The translations under genes and the position numbers were made by a program. This document shows positions 1 through 7,033 of a stretch of DNA of 40,062 nucleotides, piece after piece (within the stretch, counting starts at the first letter, position 1; every line of letters begins with the position of its first letter). The stretch comes from Elusimicrobiales bacterium. GTDB lineage: Bacteria > Elusimicrobiota > Elusimicrobia > Elusimicrobiales > UBA9959. The stretch is taken from contig JAMPXK010000019.1 in NCBI GenBank assembly GCA_023701245.1, positions 1 through 40,062 of the forward strand, given 5' to 3'. The notes beneath the pieces were generated by a model. That model made no database searches, was not told the DNA's origin, and saw only the letters and a list, made by a program, of their open reading frames with translations.

Positions 1-333
1 AAGATCACCGCCACCCTCAACCATTTCAGCGTGTTCCAGCTGATGATCCGCAACGCCGCCGCCAACCTCAACGACGTGGTGCTCTACCCCAACCCCTTCC
101 GCACCAACCGCGGCAACGGCTTCGTCACCATCGCCAACATGCCGGCCTCCGCCAAGGTGCGCCTCTACACCCTCTCCGGCGACAAGGTCTGGGAAGGCAC
201 GGCCGACAACACCGGCATCATCATCTGGCGCGGCGTCAACAAGGCCGGCGAACTGGTGGCCAGCGGCATCTACCTGGCCGTGATAGACGCCAGCTCCGGT
301 AAGAAAGTTTTCAAACTGGCGGTGGAAAGGTAA
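1..333 (+). CDS. C-terminal end of a secreted protein with FlgD-like / T9SS-type sorting domain (5' partial)
   Basis: The reading frame is open from base 1, so the start lies outside the window; the GTG at 31 is internal. The visible part contains HFSVFQLM, typical of the end of a beta-sandwich domain. It is followed by a roughly 85-residue module beginning VVLYPNPFRTNRG and continuing RLYTLSGDKVWEG, then GIYLAVIDASSGKKVFKLAVER. The YPNPF start, the L-Y-x-L-S-G-x strand and the G-x-Y-x-x-x-I ending are the pattern of FlgD Ig-like and Por-secretion C-terminal target domains. In those families the domain ends large exported proteins. The next gene is a PorV-like barrel only three bases downstream, which fits a secreted or surface protein. 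What the missing upstream part does cannot be told. Confidence 0.8.
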   Translation, partial: KITATLNHFSVFQLMIRNAAANLNDVVLYPNPFRTNRGNGFVTIANMPASAKVRLYTLSGDKVWEGTADNTGIIIWRGVNKAGELVASGIYLAVIDASSGKKVFKLAVER

Positions 334-336
334 GTT

Positions 337-1392
337 ATGAACAGGCCCGACACCAGCAAACCGGTCCTCAGGACGCTCGCCGCGGCGGGCTGCCTGGCGC
401 TTTGCCTGTGCTCGGCCGCCGGCGCGGCCGAAGAGCCCCGCTACTTCTCCTCCAAGGCCGTGGGCACCACCACGGCGGACTTCCTGAACCTGCCGGTGGG
501 CGCCAGGGCCGCGGCCATGGGCGGAGCCTACTCCGCCGTAGCCGAAGAGGCCTCCGCCGTCTATTGGAACCCGGCCGGCCTGGTGCAGATCCCCAAGCTT
601 TCAGCGGTCTTCATGCGCGCCCAGTACCTGGAGGAGATCAGTTACCAGTACGCCGCCTACGCCCACCGCCTCTCCTACGACTCGGTGCTGGCCGGCTCGG
701 TGCTCCTCACCGACATCGGCTCTATCGACCAGACCGACATCTCGGGCAACAAGCTGGGCACCTTCACCCCGCGCGACCAGGTCTTCACGCTCTCCTACAG
801 CAAGGCCATCCTGGAGTTCTCGGACAAGGACATCGACGTGTCCATCGGCGTGTCGGCCAAGTACATAAAGTCCACCATCGTGGGGTCCGCCAAGAGCTAC
901 GCCGGCGACATCGGCATCATGACCTACAACTTCGGCGACATCCCCTACCGCCTGGCCGTCACGGCCACCAACATAGGCGGCGGCCTGCGCTACGACACCG
1001 AATCCAACCCGCTGCCCCTGACCTTCAAGCTGGGCGCCGCGGCCAACCCTTTCCGCAACATGCTCTTCTCCACCGACGTGGTCTTCCCCAAGCAGAACAA
1101 GCCCAACGTACTGCTGGGCACGGAACTGGCCACCGCGCCCAACGAACTCACGCGCTTCTGCGTCAGGGCCGGCCTCAACACCCAGCAGATGAACGACGGC
1201 CTGACGGGCCTGTCCTTCGGCCTGGGCGCCACGCTGCACTTCTTCTCGCTGGATTACGCCTTCGTACCGATGGGGGAACTGGGGTCCACCCACCGCATCT
1301 CGCTGACCTTCGACTTCCCTTTCCGCAGCCCGGTCTTCCAGCGCAGGGACCGCACCATCTTCACCAAGATGAAGGGGATCTCCTTCAAGTAG
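337..1392 (+). CDS. PorV/PorQ family outer-membrane beta-barrel protein
   Basis: This 351-residue protein has a signal peptide (hydrophobic stretch about residues 13-30, Ala-Ala-Gly-Ala before the mature part). The first mature block reads FLNLPVGARAAAMGGAYSAV and then YWNPAGL, the N-terminal signature of the PorV/PorQ (UPF0164) family. The rest alternates short amphipathic strands, as expected for an FadL-like outer-membrane barrel, and ends in the aromatic-rich strand before FRSPVFQRRD. In Bacteroidota, PorV works with the type IX secretion machinery. In other phyla the role of these relatives is unclear. An SD-like GGAAAGG lies six bases before the ATG, and the gene follows the sorting-domain gene by three bases, so the two are probably co-transcribed. 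Stem-loop terminator follows at 1415. Confidence 0.85.
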   Translation: MNRPDTSKPVLRTLAAAGCLALCLCSAAGAAEEPRYFSSKAVGTTTADFLNLPVGARAAAMGGAYSAVAEEASAVYWNPAGLVQIPKLSAVFMRAQYLEEISYQYAAYAHRLSYDSVLAGSVLLTDIGSIDQTDISGNKLGTFTPRDQVFTLSYSKAILEFSDKDIDVSIGVSAKYIKSTIVGSAKSYAGDIGIMTYNFGDIPYRLAVTATNIGGGLRYDTESNPLPLTFKLGAAANPFRNMLFSTDVVFPKQNKPNVLLGTELATAPNELTRFCVRAGLNTQQMNDGLTGLSFGLGATLHFFSLDYAFVPMGELGSTHRISLTFDFPFRSPVFQRRDRTIFTKMKGISFK

Positions 1393-1414
1393 CCCGGCAA
1401 CGGCCGCGCCACCC

Positions 1415-1451
1415 GGGCAGGAACGGCAGAACGCCTCCTGCCCTCTTTTTT
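1415..1451 (+). terminator. Rho-independent terminator after the PorV-like gene
   Basis: GGGCAGGA (1415-1422) pairs perfectly with TCCTGCCC (1436-1443) across a 13-base loop, followed directly by TCTTTTTT. It closes the first transcription unit before the speD promoter. Confidence 0.8.
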
Positions 1452-1457
1452 GCGCCG

Positions 1458-1486
1458 TTGACACCTACCGGCAAATAATATAGATT
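1458..1486 (+). promoter_or_regulatory. Sigma70-type promoter of speD-speE
   Basis: TTGACA (1458-1463), a 17-base spacer and TAGATT (1481-1486). The predicted transcript start is near 1493, 13 bases before the ATG at 1506. This rules out a TTG at 1485 as the start codon, because it would lie in the -10 box. Confidence 0.6.
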
Positions 1487-1505
1487 GTTAGACCGGAAAA
1501 CGCCT

Positions 1506-1913
1506 ATGAAAGCCCTCGGACAGCATTTGATACTCGAACTTTACGGCTGCAGCGCCAAGGCGCTGTCGTCCGTAACCTTCGTGCAGGACGCCATGGTGCA
1601 GGGCGCCCGGGCGGCCAACGCCACCATCATAGACTCCGTCTTCCACCATTTCAAGCCCCACGGCGTCTCCGGCGTGGTGGTCATAGCGGAATCGCATTTC
1701 GCCATACACACCTGGCCGGAGCACGGTTTCGCCTCGGTGGACCTGTTCACCTGCGGCGGCCAGACCAAACCCTGGGAGGCCTTCAAGACCGTCAAGAACC
1801 TTTTTAAAGCCACCCATTTCAGCGTCATGAAGCTGGAGCGCGGCCTGCTGCCCAGGAACAAGGCCAAGGCCCCGCGCAGGAGGCCCGCCCGCGCCGCGGC
1901 GGCCGCCCGATGA
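1506..1913 (+). CDS. speD: S-adenosylmethionine decarboxylase proenzyme, prokaryotic class 1B
   Basis: SpeD decarboxylates S-adenosylmethionine to supply the aminopropyl donor for spermidine synthesis. It is made as a proenzyme that cleaves itself before a serine, which becomes the pyruvoyl cofactor. From the ATG at 1506 the protein has 135 residues. The cleavage motif AES-HFAIHTWPE places Ser63, His68 and Cys83 (in FTCGG) at exactly the numbering known for the Thermotoga-type enzyme. This agreement, and the promoter position, decide the start; a TTG 21 bases upstream would add seven residues. The C-terminus is an unusual basic Arg/Ala tail (about residues 112-135). The stop overlaps the speE start by four bases. 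Confidence 0.95.
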   Translation: MKALGQHLILELYGCSAKALSSVTFVQDAMVQGARAANATIIDSVFHHFKPHGVSGVVVIAESHFAIHTWPEHGFASVDLFTCGGQTKPWEAFKTVKNLFKATHFSVMKLERGLLPRNKAKAPRRRPARAAAAAR

Positions 1914-2884
1914 AACGCAAAGACGAGTTCAGCTGGATAAAGCCCGGTAAGACCGGCCTGCCCCCGGGGCGCTGGTTCGTGGAATATTTCACCCCTGGAG
2001 AACTGCACGCCCACCAGGCCCTGGAAGTCCTGGAGACCTCTTCCACCGCCTTCCAGCAGGCCACGCTGCTGCGCACTCATACTTTCGGCAAGGTGCTGGT
2101 GCTCGACGGAGAGACGCAATCCAGCCAGTACGACGAAGCGTTCTACCACGAGACCCTGGTCTGCCCGGCCCTGCTGGCCCATCCGCGCCCCAGGCGGGCG
2201 CTGATACTGGGCGGGGGGGAAGGCGCCACCGCCCGGGACATCCTCAACGACCGCGGCATGGAACTGGCGGTGATGGCGGACATCGACTACAACATCCTGC
2301 GCTTCGCCCGCAAACACCTGGGCGACTGGCACCGCGGGGTCTTCGCGGACCCGCGCCTGCGCCTGCTGGCCCAGGACGCCAGGAAACTGGTGGAGAACAC
2401 CGCCCTGAAATTCGACCTGATCTATTCCGACCTGCCCAGCCCCATAGAAGGCGGGCCCGCGTTCTCGCTCTACACCGCGGAATTCTACCGCCGCATGAAG
2501 CGCGTGCTCGCCCCCGGCGGCGTCTTTACCGTGCAGGCCGGCCCCGGCACCCCGCTGCAGTTCGACCTGCACCCGGCGATAGCCAACACCCTGAAAAAAG
2601 TTTTCCGGTTCACGGGCAGTTACTCCACCTTCATCCCGTCCTACGACATGCCCTGGACCTTCCTCTACTGCACGGATTCGCCGGCCCTGGCCCCGGCAAA
2701 GCTGCGCGCCGCCGCCCTGGACGCGGCGGCCAAGGCCAGGCTCAAGCGCCCCCTGAGATATTCCGACGGGCGCACCATAACCGGGGCTTTCGTCCTGCCC
2801 AAGTATTACCGGGACAGGATAAAGGCCTCGCGCGCCGTCATAACGCAGGCGCGCCCAATGTTTTTCAGTACTTCCCATCACTAG
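1910..2884 (+). CDS. speE: Polyamine aminopropyltransferase (spermidine synthase family)
   Basis: The enzyme transfers an aminopropyl group from decarboxylated SAM to a diamine. It has 324 residues: an N-terminal beta domain, LDGETQSSQYDEAFYHE (about 66-81) for amine binding, and the nucleotide-binding loop GGGEGATAR (101-109). The catalytic aspartate aligns with Asp174 in IYSDLPSPIEGG. The usual motif reads D-S-T/S-D-P. Here the second acidic residue is replaced by serine and two prolines are present, so the acceptor may differ from putrescine (agmatine or a longer diamine is possible). ATGA overlap with speD shows translational coupling. The substrate cannot be fixed from sequence alone. 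Confidence 0.9.
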   Translation: MKRKDEFSWIKPGKTGLPPGRWFVEYFTPGELHAHQALEVLETSSTAFQQATLLRTHTFGKVLVLDGETQSSQYDEAFYHETLVCPALLAHPRPRRALILGGGEGATARDILNDRGMELAVMADIDYNILRFARKHLGDWHRGVFADPRLRLLAQDARKLVENTALKFDLIYSDLPSPIEGGPAFSLYTAEFYRRMKRVLAPGGVFTVQAGPGTPLQFDLHPAIANTLKKVFRFTGSYSTFIPSYDMPWTFLYCTDSPALAPAKLRAAALDAAAKARLKRPLRYSDGRTITGAFVLPKYYRDRIKASRAVITQARPMFFSTSHH

Positions 2885-2905
2885 TATCGACCAACGGAGC
2901 GGATC

Positions 2906-3412
2906 ATGAAAAAAACAAAGAAAGCAGTGAAGAAAGCGGCCCCCAAGGCCGGCGGCAGGACGGCCACCAAAGCCAAGGCGCGCCCGGCCGCTAAAAAACC
3001 GGCCGCCAGAAAGATGGCCGCGAACCCGGCCCCCAAAGCGCCCGTCCACTCCAGGGAAGCGCTTACCAGCCAGGAACTGGCGGAGATCGCCGCGAAACTC
3101 GCCGAGATGCGGGCGGATATAGCCAAGAACGTGGAAGACAAGCGCAACCTGGACCTGATCGAACCCGAAGTGGGCGACTCCATCGACCAGGCCACCCAGA
3201 GCCTGGACAAGGAGATCCTCTTCGAACTGTCCGACAACGAGCGCAAGATGCTGGGCGACATAGAAGGCGCCCTGCGCAAGATGACCAAGGGCTCCTACGG
3301 GCTCTGCGAGCACTGCAAGCTGACCATAGAGAAGAAGCGCATAAAGGCGCTGCCTTCGGCCCGCTACTGCATGGCCTGCCAGAGCGGCTCCGAAAAGACC
3401 CGCGGGGAATAG
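2906..3412 (+). CDS. DksA/TraR-type zinc-finger protein with H1-like basic N-terminal tail
   Basis: The 168-residue protein starts with a Lys/Ala/Pro-rich, low-complexity tail (about residues 1-50) that resembles bacterial histone-H1-like tails. A coiled-coil region follows (about 55-120, containing EIAAKLAEMRADIAKNVEDK and later LSDNERKMLGDIEGALRKM). It ends in a four-cysteine zinc finger, CEHC-x17-CMAC. Coiled coil plus C4 finger define the DksA/TraR family, whose members bind in the RNA polymerase secondary channel. The basic tail is an addition to the usual family length of about 120-150. An SD-like CGGAGCGG precedes the ATG. The gene starts 21 bases after speE and is followed by a terminator, so it probably ends the spe transcript. 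Whether it acts on RNA polymerase or on DNA is open. Confidence 0.85.
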   Translation: MKKTKKAVKKAAPKAGGRTATKAKARPAAKKPAARKMAANPAPKAPVHSREALTSQELAEIAAKLAEMRADIAKNVEDKRNLDLIEPEVGDSIDQATQSLDKEILFELSDNERKMLGDIEGALRKMTKGSYGLCEHCKLTIEKKRIKALPSARYCMACQSGSEKTRGE

Positions 3413-3431
3413 CCCCGCCGCAGGAAAAAAG

Positions 3432-3463
3432 AAAACCCCGCTTCACGGCGGGGTTTTTCTTTT
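3432..3463. terminator. Bidirectional terminator between convergent genes
   Basis: CCCCGC (3436-3441) pairs with GCGGGG (3448-3453), extended by AAAA before and TTTT after, and followed by TTTTTCTTTT. It serves the dksA-like gene and, on the other strand, the RDD gene ending at 3478. Confidence 0.85.
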
Positions 3464-3477
3464 GGGAGGGGGAACGC

Positions 3478-4362
3478 TCAGGGCGCTGAGGGGGCGTCCC
3501 TGCGCGACAGCACTTCCACCTCGGTCTTGCGCCAGTTCCGGGCCTTGGCGGTGATCTTGAAGCGGCGGCCGTTGGAGGCTATCGTCAGGGTCTGGGGTTC
3601 CAGCGTCTTGTAGAGTTCGGCCCGGACCGCGTTGACATTGCCCGTCAGGTCCGCCAGCGTCTTCAGGTCGTTGGTGTAGTGGCCTTCCCTTTCCATGTAG
3701 ATCTCCTCCAGCTTGGCCAGCTTGGAGATGGTGCGGTGGGCGGCTATGATCTGGGTCTTCTCGCCGGGGGAAAGTTTGAGGACGGTCTGGTTCAGCCAGG
3801 ACCCGATGAGGATGGCCATGAGCCCCCAGGACAGGGCCAGCACCAGGCCGTTGGCCAGGTCGCCGCGCTCCCTGACGCTGACCACCCGGCTGCCGGAAAT
3901 ATAGTCATGCAGGGCCCGGTTGCCCGGAGTTACCAGGGCGGCCAGGTAGCCCAGGTTGAGGGTGGCGGAACTGAGGAAGTAGGCCAGCGCCCGGACCAGC
4001 GAGCGGACCACGGACAAGTCGCCGCCGTCGTTGGCCCTGACGCGGATACCCATTAACAGCTTGCCCACGGTGGCGCGGCCGCCGCTGGAAAAAACGGTCT
4101 CGTAAAGCACGTACGCCGCTATCCAGAGGGCTTTCCATTTCCAGACGTTGCCCGGAGTATAGGCCATGACCCCGGCCTGCACCATGGCGTTGAGGGAAAG
4201 GTAGGTGCCCAGCACGAAAGGGAACGCGTCCATGGCGTAGGCCAGGAAGCGCTCGTTAAAGCCGGCCGGGACGGGGCCCTCGGGCTCCACGGCGGCCTGC
4301 GCCTGCTCTTGCGGCCCCGGCAGCGGCGACAGCGGCTCTATCTTGAAATCTTCTATCCCCAT
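3478..4362 (-). CDS. RDD-family membrane protein with a pilin-like C-terminal domain
   Basis: This 294-residue protein begins with an acidic/proline cytoplasmic segment (1-33). An RDD domain follows (about 34-165; R38 and D45 in NERFLAYAMDAFP, then GRATVGKLLMGIRV, D112, and a last segment ending ALHDYISGSRVV) with three hydrophobic helices. A fourth helix lies at about 171-190. The last 95 residues are soluble and contain SKLAKLEEIYMEREGHYTND, the pattern seen after the N-terminal helix of type IV pilin and pseudopilin proteins. RDD proteins are poorly understood and some act in cation transport. The pilin-like tail would lie on the other side of the membrane. AGGAAGG sits upstream of the ATG. 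It is divergent from the amidotransferase gene. Confidence 0.8.
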   Translation of the reverse strand: MGIEDFKIEPLSPLPGPQEQAQAAVEPEGPVPAGFNERFLAYAMDAFPFVLGTYLSLNAMVQAGVMAYTPGNVWKWKALWIAAYVLYETVFSSGGRATVGKLLMGIRVRANDGGDLSVVRSLVRALAYFLSSATLNLGYLAALVTPGNRALHDYISGSRVVSVRERGDLANGLVLALSWGLMAILIGSWLNQTVLKLSPGEKTQIIAAHRTISKLAKLEEIYMEREGHYTNDLKTLADLTGNVNAVRAELYKTLEPQTLTIASNGRRFKITAKARNWRKTEVEVLSRRDAPSAP

Positions 4363-4400
4363 AAATTGTCCGCCTTCCTGTGAAAATCAACGGCACTCCA

Positions 4401-4429
4401 ATTATATCAACATTCTTTTGACATTTGAA
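4401..4429 (-). promoter_or_regulatory. Candidate promoter of the RDD gene
   Basis: On the minus strand a perfect TATAAT (4406-4401) sits 17 bases from a weak TTCAAA (4429-4424). It lies in an AT-rich island and overlaps the divergent promoter, so the two genes may compete for polymerase. Confidence 0.45.
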
Positions 4430-4453
4430 TACGCGCTTTAAATTGAATAAGAT
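4425..4453 (+). promoter_or_regulatory. Promoter giving a nearly leaderless amidotransferase transcript
   Basis: TTGAAT (4425-4430), a 17-base spacer and TAAGAT (4448-4453). The expected start point is about 4460, one or two bases before the ATG at 4462. No Shine-Dalgarno sequence lies in front of this ATG. Confidence 0.45.
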
Positions 4454-4461
4454 ATGCTTTG

Positions 4462-5286
4462 ATGTGCAGGGTAACTGCGGTACTTTCGGCCGGCCCGGCC
4501 GCTCACCAGGACCTCCTCTGCGAAGGCCCCAGGAGCCTTTTAGCCCAGGCCGCCGTACCCGGCCGCCCGCAGGACGACGGCTGGGGTATAGCCCGCTTCG
4601 ACGGCCGCGGCAAACCCCTGCTGGCCAGGAGCCCGCGCCCGGCACGGCTGGAACCCCAAAGATTTGAAAAGGCCGCCGCCCTTCCGTCCCGGCTCACCCT
4701 GGCGCACCTGCGCGACGCCTCCAACCCCGGCAAACTGCCCAAAGCCGGCCTCATCGGCCTCAAGAACACCCAGCCTTTCGCCGGGGAAGGCCTGCTCTTC
4801 GGGCATAACGGCACCCTCTTCATCAAGGAGGAGATCCGCAGCCTGCTGGGCAAATACGCGGCGCGGGTAAAAGGCATCAACGATTCCGAAGTGCTCTTCT
4901 GGCAGGTGGTGAAAATGCTGGACGCGTACGGTTCTCCCGACAAGGCCCTGGAAATGGCCCTGGACGAGATCCGCACGGTCTGGGTCTCCTGCCGCGGCAA
5001 GTACCCGAAGTTAAATGCGCCGTACCGCGGCCTCAATATGTACCTGGCCGAACCCGGGCGTCTTACGGTGCTCTGCCACTGGCCCGGCAAGAAGACCACC
5101 GCCCTGCTGGACCGCGGCTGGGAATACGGGCGCGTGGCCTGGCGCCGCGACAAGGACCGCGTAATTTTCTCCAGCGAGCCGGCCGACGGCCGGCGGGGCT
5201 GGCGCAAGATGAACGACCCGGAGGTGGCGGTGGCCGACGCGCGCGGCGGCCGCCTGCGGCTTTCTTTCAGGAGGATCTCCCTATGA
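4462..5286 (+). CDS. Class II glutamine amidotransferase (YafJ/EgtC-like)
   Basis: The ATG at 4462 is chosen because it places a cysteine at position 2 (MCRVTAVLS), as required for an N-terminal nucleophile (Ntn) amidotransferase after Met removal; a TTG one codon upstream would spoil this. Other class II motifs follow: DDGWGIARF (about 38-46), LAHLRDAS (about 79-86) and FGHNGTL (about 112-118, the oxyanion-hole Asn-Gly). The domain releases ammonia from glutamine. No synthase domain is attached, so the acceptor is unknown; YafJ and EgtC relatives act on small thiol or gamma-glutamyl compounds. The protein has 274 residues. The stop overlaps the next start by four bases. Confidence 0.85.
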   Translation: MCRVTAVLSAGPAAHQDLLCEGPRSLLAQAAVPGRPQDDGWGIARFDGRGKPLLARSPRPARLEPQRFEKAAALPSRLTLAHLRDASNPGKLPKAGLIGLKNTQPFAGEGLLFGHNGTLFIKEEIRSLLGKYAARVKGINDSEVLFWQVVKMLDAYGSPDKALEMALDEIRTVWVSCRGKYPKLNAPYRGLNMYLAEPGRLTVLCHWPGKKTTALLDRGWEYGRVAWRRDKDRVIFSSEPADGRRGWRKMNDPEVAVADARGGRLRLSFRRISL

Positions 5287-5906
5287 AATGGTTCCTAATG
5301 CTGCTGATCTTCGTATCTGGCGTCTACTACCTGGTAAGCCAGCACAAGCGCGAGACCCGCAAGAAGGAGATGGTGGAACTGGCCAAGAAGGACCAGCTCA
5401 AGACCCTCGAGGAACCGCCGCTGCCCAACAAGACCCAGAAAGTCTACCTCATGAAATTCTCGCTGCAGACCATAAAGACCCTGCGCGGCCTCACCCAGGA
5501 CGCCAACGAAAAAGTGCGTTTCGCCGCGGCGGAACTGCTCTGGCAGCTCCAGGACGAGAGCGCCCCCGCCGTGATCCGCGCCATGTTCGAGAACGAGACC
5601 GAACAGGTGGTCAAGAAGCAGCTCATCGACATGCTCGCCAAGGACAAGAGCAAGCTGAGCCTGGCCCTGCTGGGAGAGGCCCTGAAGGATTACGACAGGG
5701 AGACCCGCCTGCAGGCCATAGAGGCCATCGGCAATTTCTGCAGCAAGGAAGCCATAATCTCGCTCAACAAGTCGCTGGAAGATTACGACGAGGAAGTCCG
5801 GCTGAAGTCGCTGGAGGCCGTCAACCGCATCCGCCGCGACATCGAAGCCCACAAGGAACAGCAGCTCCGCGAGATAGAGAACAAGCCTCTGTTCCGCATA
5901 GAATAG
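5283..5906 (+). CDS. Membrane-anchored HEAT-repeat protein
   Basis: The 207-residue protein has one N-terminal transmembrane segment (about residues 2-20, WFLMLLIFVSGVYYLVS) followed by a basic stretch. From about residue 55 there are four to five HEAT/PBS-lyase-like helical repeats. The recurring pattern is VRFAAAELLWQLQD, then VVKKQLIDMLAKD, TRLQAIEAIGNFC and VRLKSLEAVNRIRRD. Such alpha-solenoids are protein-binding scaffolds. It is translationally coupled to the amidotransferase by an ATGA overlap, so it may tether or regulate that enzyme at the membrane; this is inference. No catalytic motif is visible. Confidence 0.75.
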   Translation: MKWFLMLLIFVSGVYYLVSQHKRETRKKEMVELAKKDQLKTLEEPPLPNKTQKVYLMKFSLQTIKTLRGLTQDANEKVRFAAAELLWQLQDESAPAVIRAMFENETEQVVKKQLIDMLAKDKSKLSLALLGEALKDYDRETRLQAIEAIGNFCSKEAIISLNKSLEDYDEEVRLKSLEAVNRIRRDIEAHKEQQLREIENKPLFRIE

Positions 5907-5938
5907 CCACGAAAGCCGCGCCGGGCGCCAAGCCGCGC

Positions 5939-5968
5939 TTGATTTTTTTTCGGAAAATTAAATAAAAT
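5939..5968 (+). promoter_or_regulatory. Promoter of the moxR-bat operon
   Basis: TTGATT (5939-5944), an 18-base spacer and TAAAAT (5963-5968) lie in a strikingly AT-rich 60-base island (5938-6000) within GC-rich DNA. A second possible -10, TATACT (5988-5993), has no good -35. Confidence 0.45.
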
Positions 5969-6022
5969 TTTTCTGAAAAATCGGCCTTATACTCACTCCG
6001 GAAATACCCCAAGGAGCAACGC

Positions 6023-7012
6023 ATGGACTCGGAAATATCGAAACTGAACCACAAAATTCAGCAGGACGCCCTGTTTATCCAGGACCTGCGCAAAGAAATG
6101 GCCAAAGTGGTGGTGGGCCAGGAGGACCTGATAAACGGGCTCCTCGTGGGCCTCATCGCCAACGGCCACGTGCTGGTGGAGGGCGTGCCCGGCCTGGCCA
6201 AGACGCTGACGGTAAAGACACTGGCCGCCGCCGTTTCCGCCTCCTTCCAGCGCATCCAGTTCACGCCTGACCTGCTGCCCGCCGACATAGTGGGCACCCT
6301 GGTCTTCAACCCCAAGGAGAACACCTTCAGCGTGCGCAAAGGCCCCATCTTCGCCAACATCATCCTGGCCGACGAAATAAACCGCGCGCCCGCCAAGGTG
6401 CAGAGCGCGCTGCTCGAAGGCATGCAGGAACGGCAGGTCACCATCTCCGACTCCACCTTCAAGCTGCCGGACCTCTTCATGGTGCTGGCCACCCAGAACC
6501 CGATAGAGCAGGAAGGCACCTACCCGCTGCCCGAGGCGCAGGTGGACCGCTTCATGCTCAAGGTCAATATCACCTACCCCACCAAGCTGGAGGAAGGCCG
6601 CATCCTGGAACTGATGGCGCGCCAGACCCTGCCCGCCGCGGGCAAGGCCGTCTCCGCCGAACAGGTGCTCAAGGCCCGCCAGACCGCGGACCTTATCTAC
6701 GTCGACGACAAGATAAAGAACTACGTGCTGGACCTGGTCATCGCCACCCGGGAGCCGGAAAAGCACGGCCTGGAAAAGATAAAGCCGTGGATCAACTACG
6801 GCGCCAGCCCCCGCGCCACCATCTTCATGATCCAGGCCGCCAAGGCCTACGCCTTCATCAACGGCCGCGGCTACGTCACCCCCGAGGACATCAAGGCCGT
6901 AGGCATGGACGTGATGCGCCACCGCGTGCTCCTGACCTACGAGGCCGAAGCCGAGAACATCGGCCCGGAGGACGTGCTCAAGAGCATCTTCGAGGCCGTG
7001 GAAGTCCCTTAA
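6023..7012 (+). CDS. moxR: MoxR-family AAA+ ATPase
   Basis: MoxR ATPases act as chaperones that help mature or activate partner proteins, often vWA-domain proteins encoded beside them. The 329-residue protein has the full MoxR layout. Walker A is GVPGLAKT (54-61), the substrate loop is QFTPDLLPADIVG (79-91), and Walker B is IILADEINRAP with Asp117-Glu118. Sensor 1 lies in LATQNPIEQEGTYPLPEAQ, and a C-terminal lid follows with GASPRA and YVTPEDI. AAGGAG precedes the ATG. It is the first gene of a seven-gene run with short gaps or overlaps, the classic Bat (aerotolerance) order. Confidence 0.95.
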   Translation: MDSEISKLNHKIQQDALFIQDLRKEMAKVVVGQEDLINGLLVGLIANGHVLVEGVPGLAKTLTVKTLAAAVSASFQRIQFTPDLLPADIVGTLVFNPKENTFSVRKGPIFANIILADEINRAPAKVQSALLEGMQERQVTISDSTFKLPDLFMVLATQNPIEQEGTYPLPEAQVDRFMLKVNITYPTKLEEGRILELMARQTLPAAGKAVSAEQVLKARQTADLIYVDDKIKNYVLDLVIATREPEKHGLEKIKPWINYGASPRATIFMIQAAKAYAFINGRGYVTPEDIKAVGMDVMRHRVLLTYEAEAENIGPEDVLKSIFEAVEVP

Positions 7013-7033
7013 AGCCCGCCGCCCGCGCCACGT

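Noticed and set aside
1485-1505. TTG start of speD at 1485
   Set aside because: It lies within the -10 box and would shift the known Ser63/His68/Cys83 numbering.
1541-3313. Long minus-strand frame across speD, speE and the dksA-like gene
   Set aside because: The plus-strand genes have exact catalytic motifs and overlapping junctions; the antisense product has none.
5907-5945. Terminator after the HEAT-repeat gene
   Set aside because: A T-run exists but no stable stem directly before it; the region is better explained as the moxR promoter.
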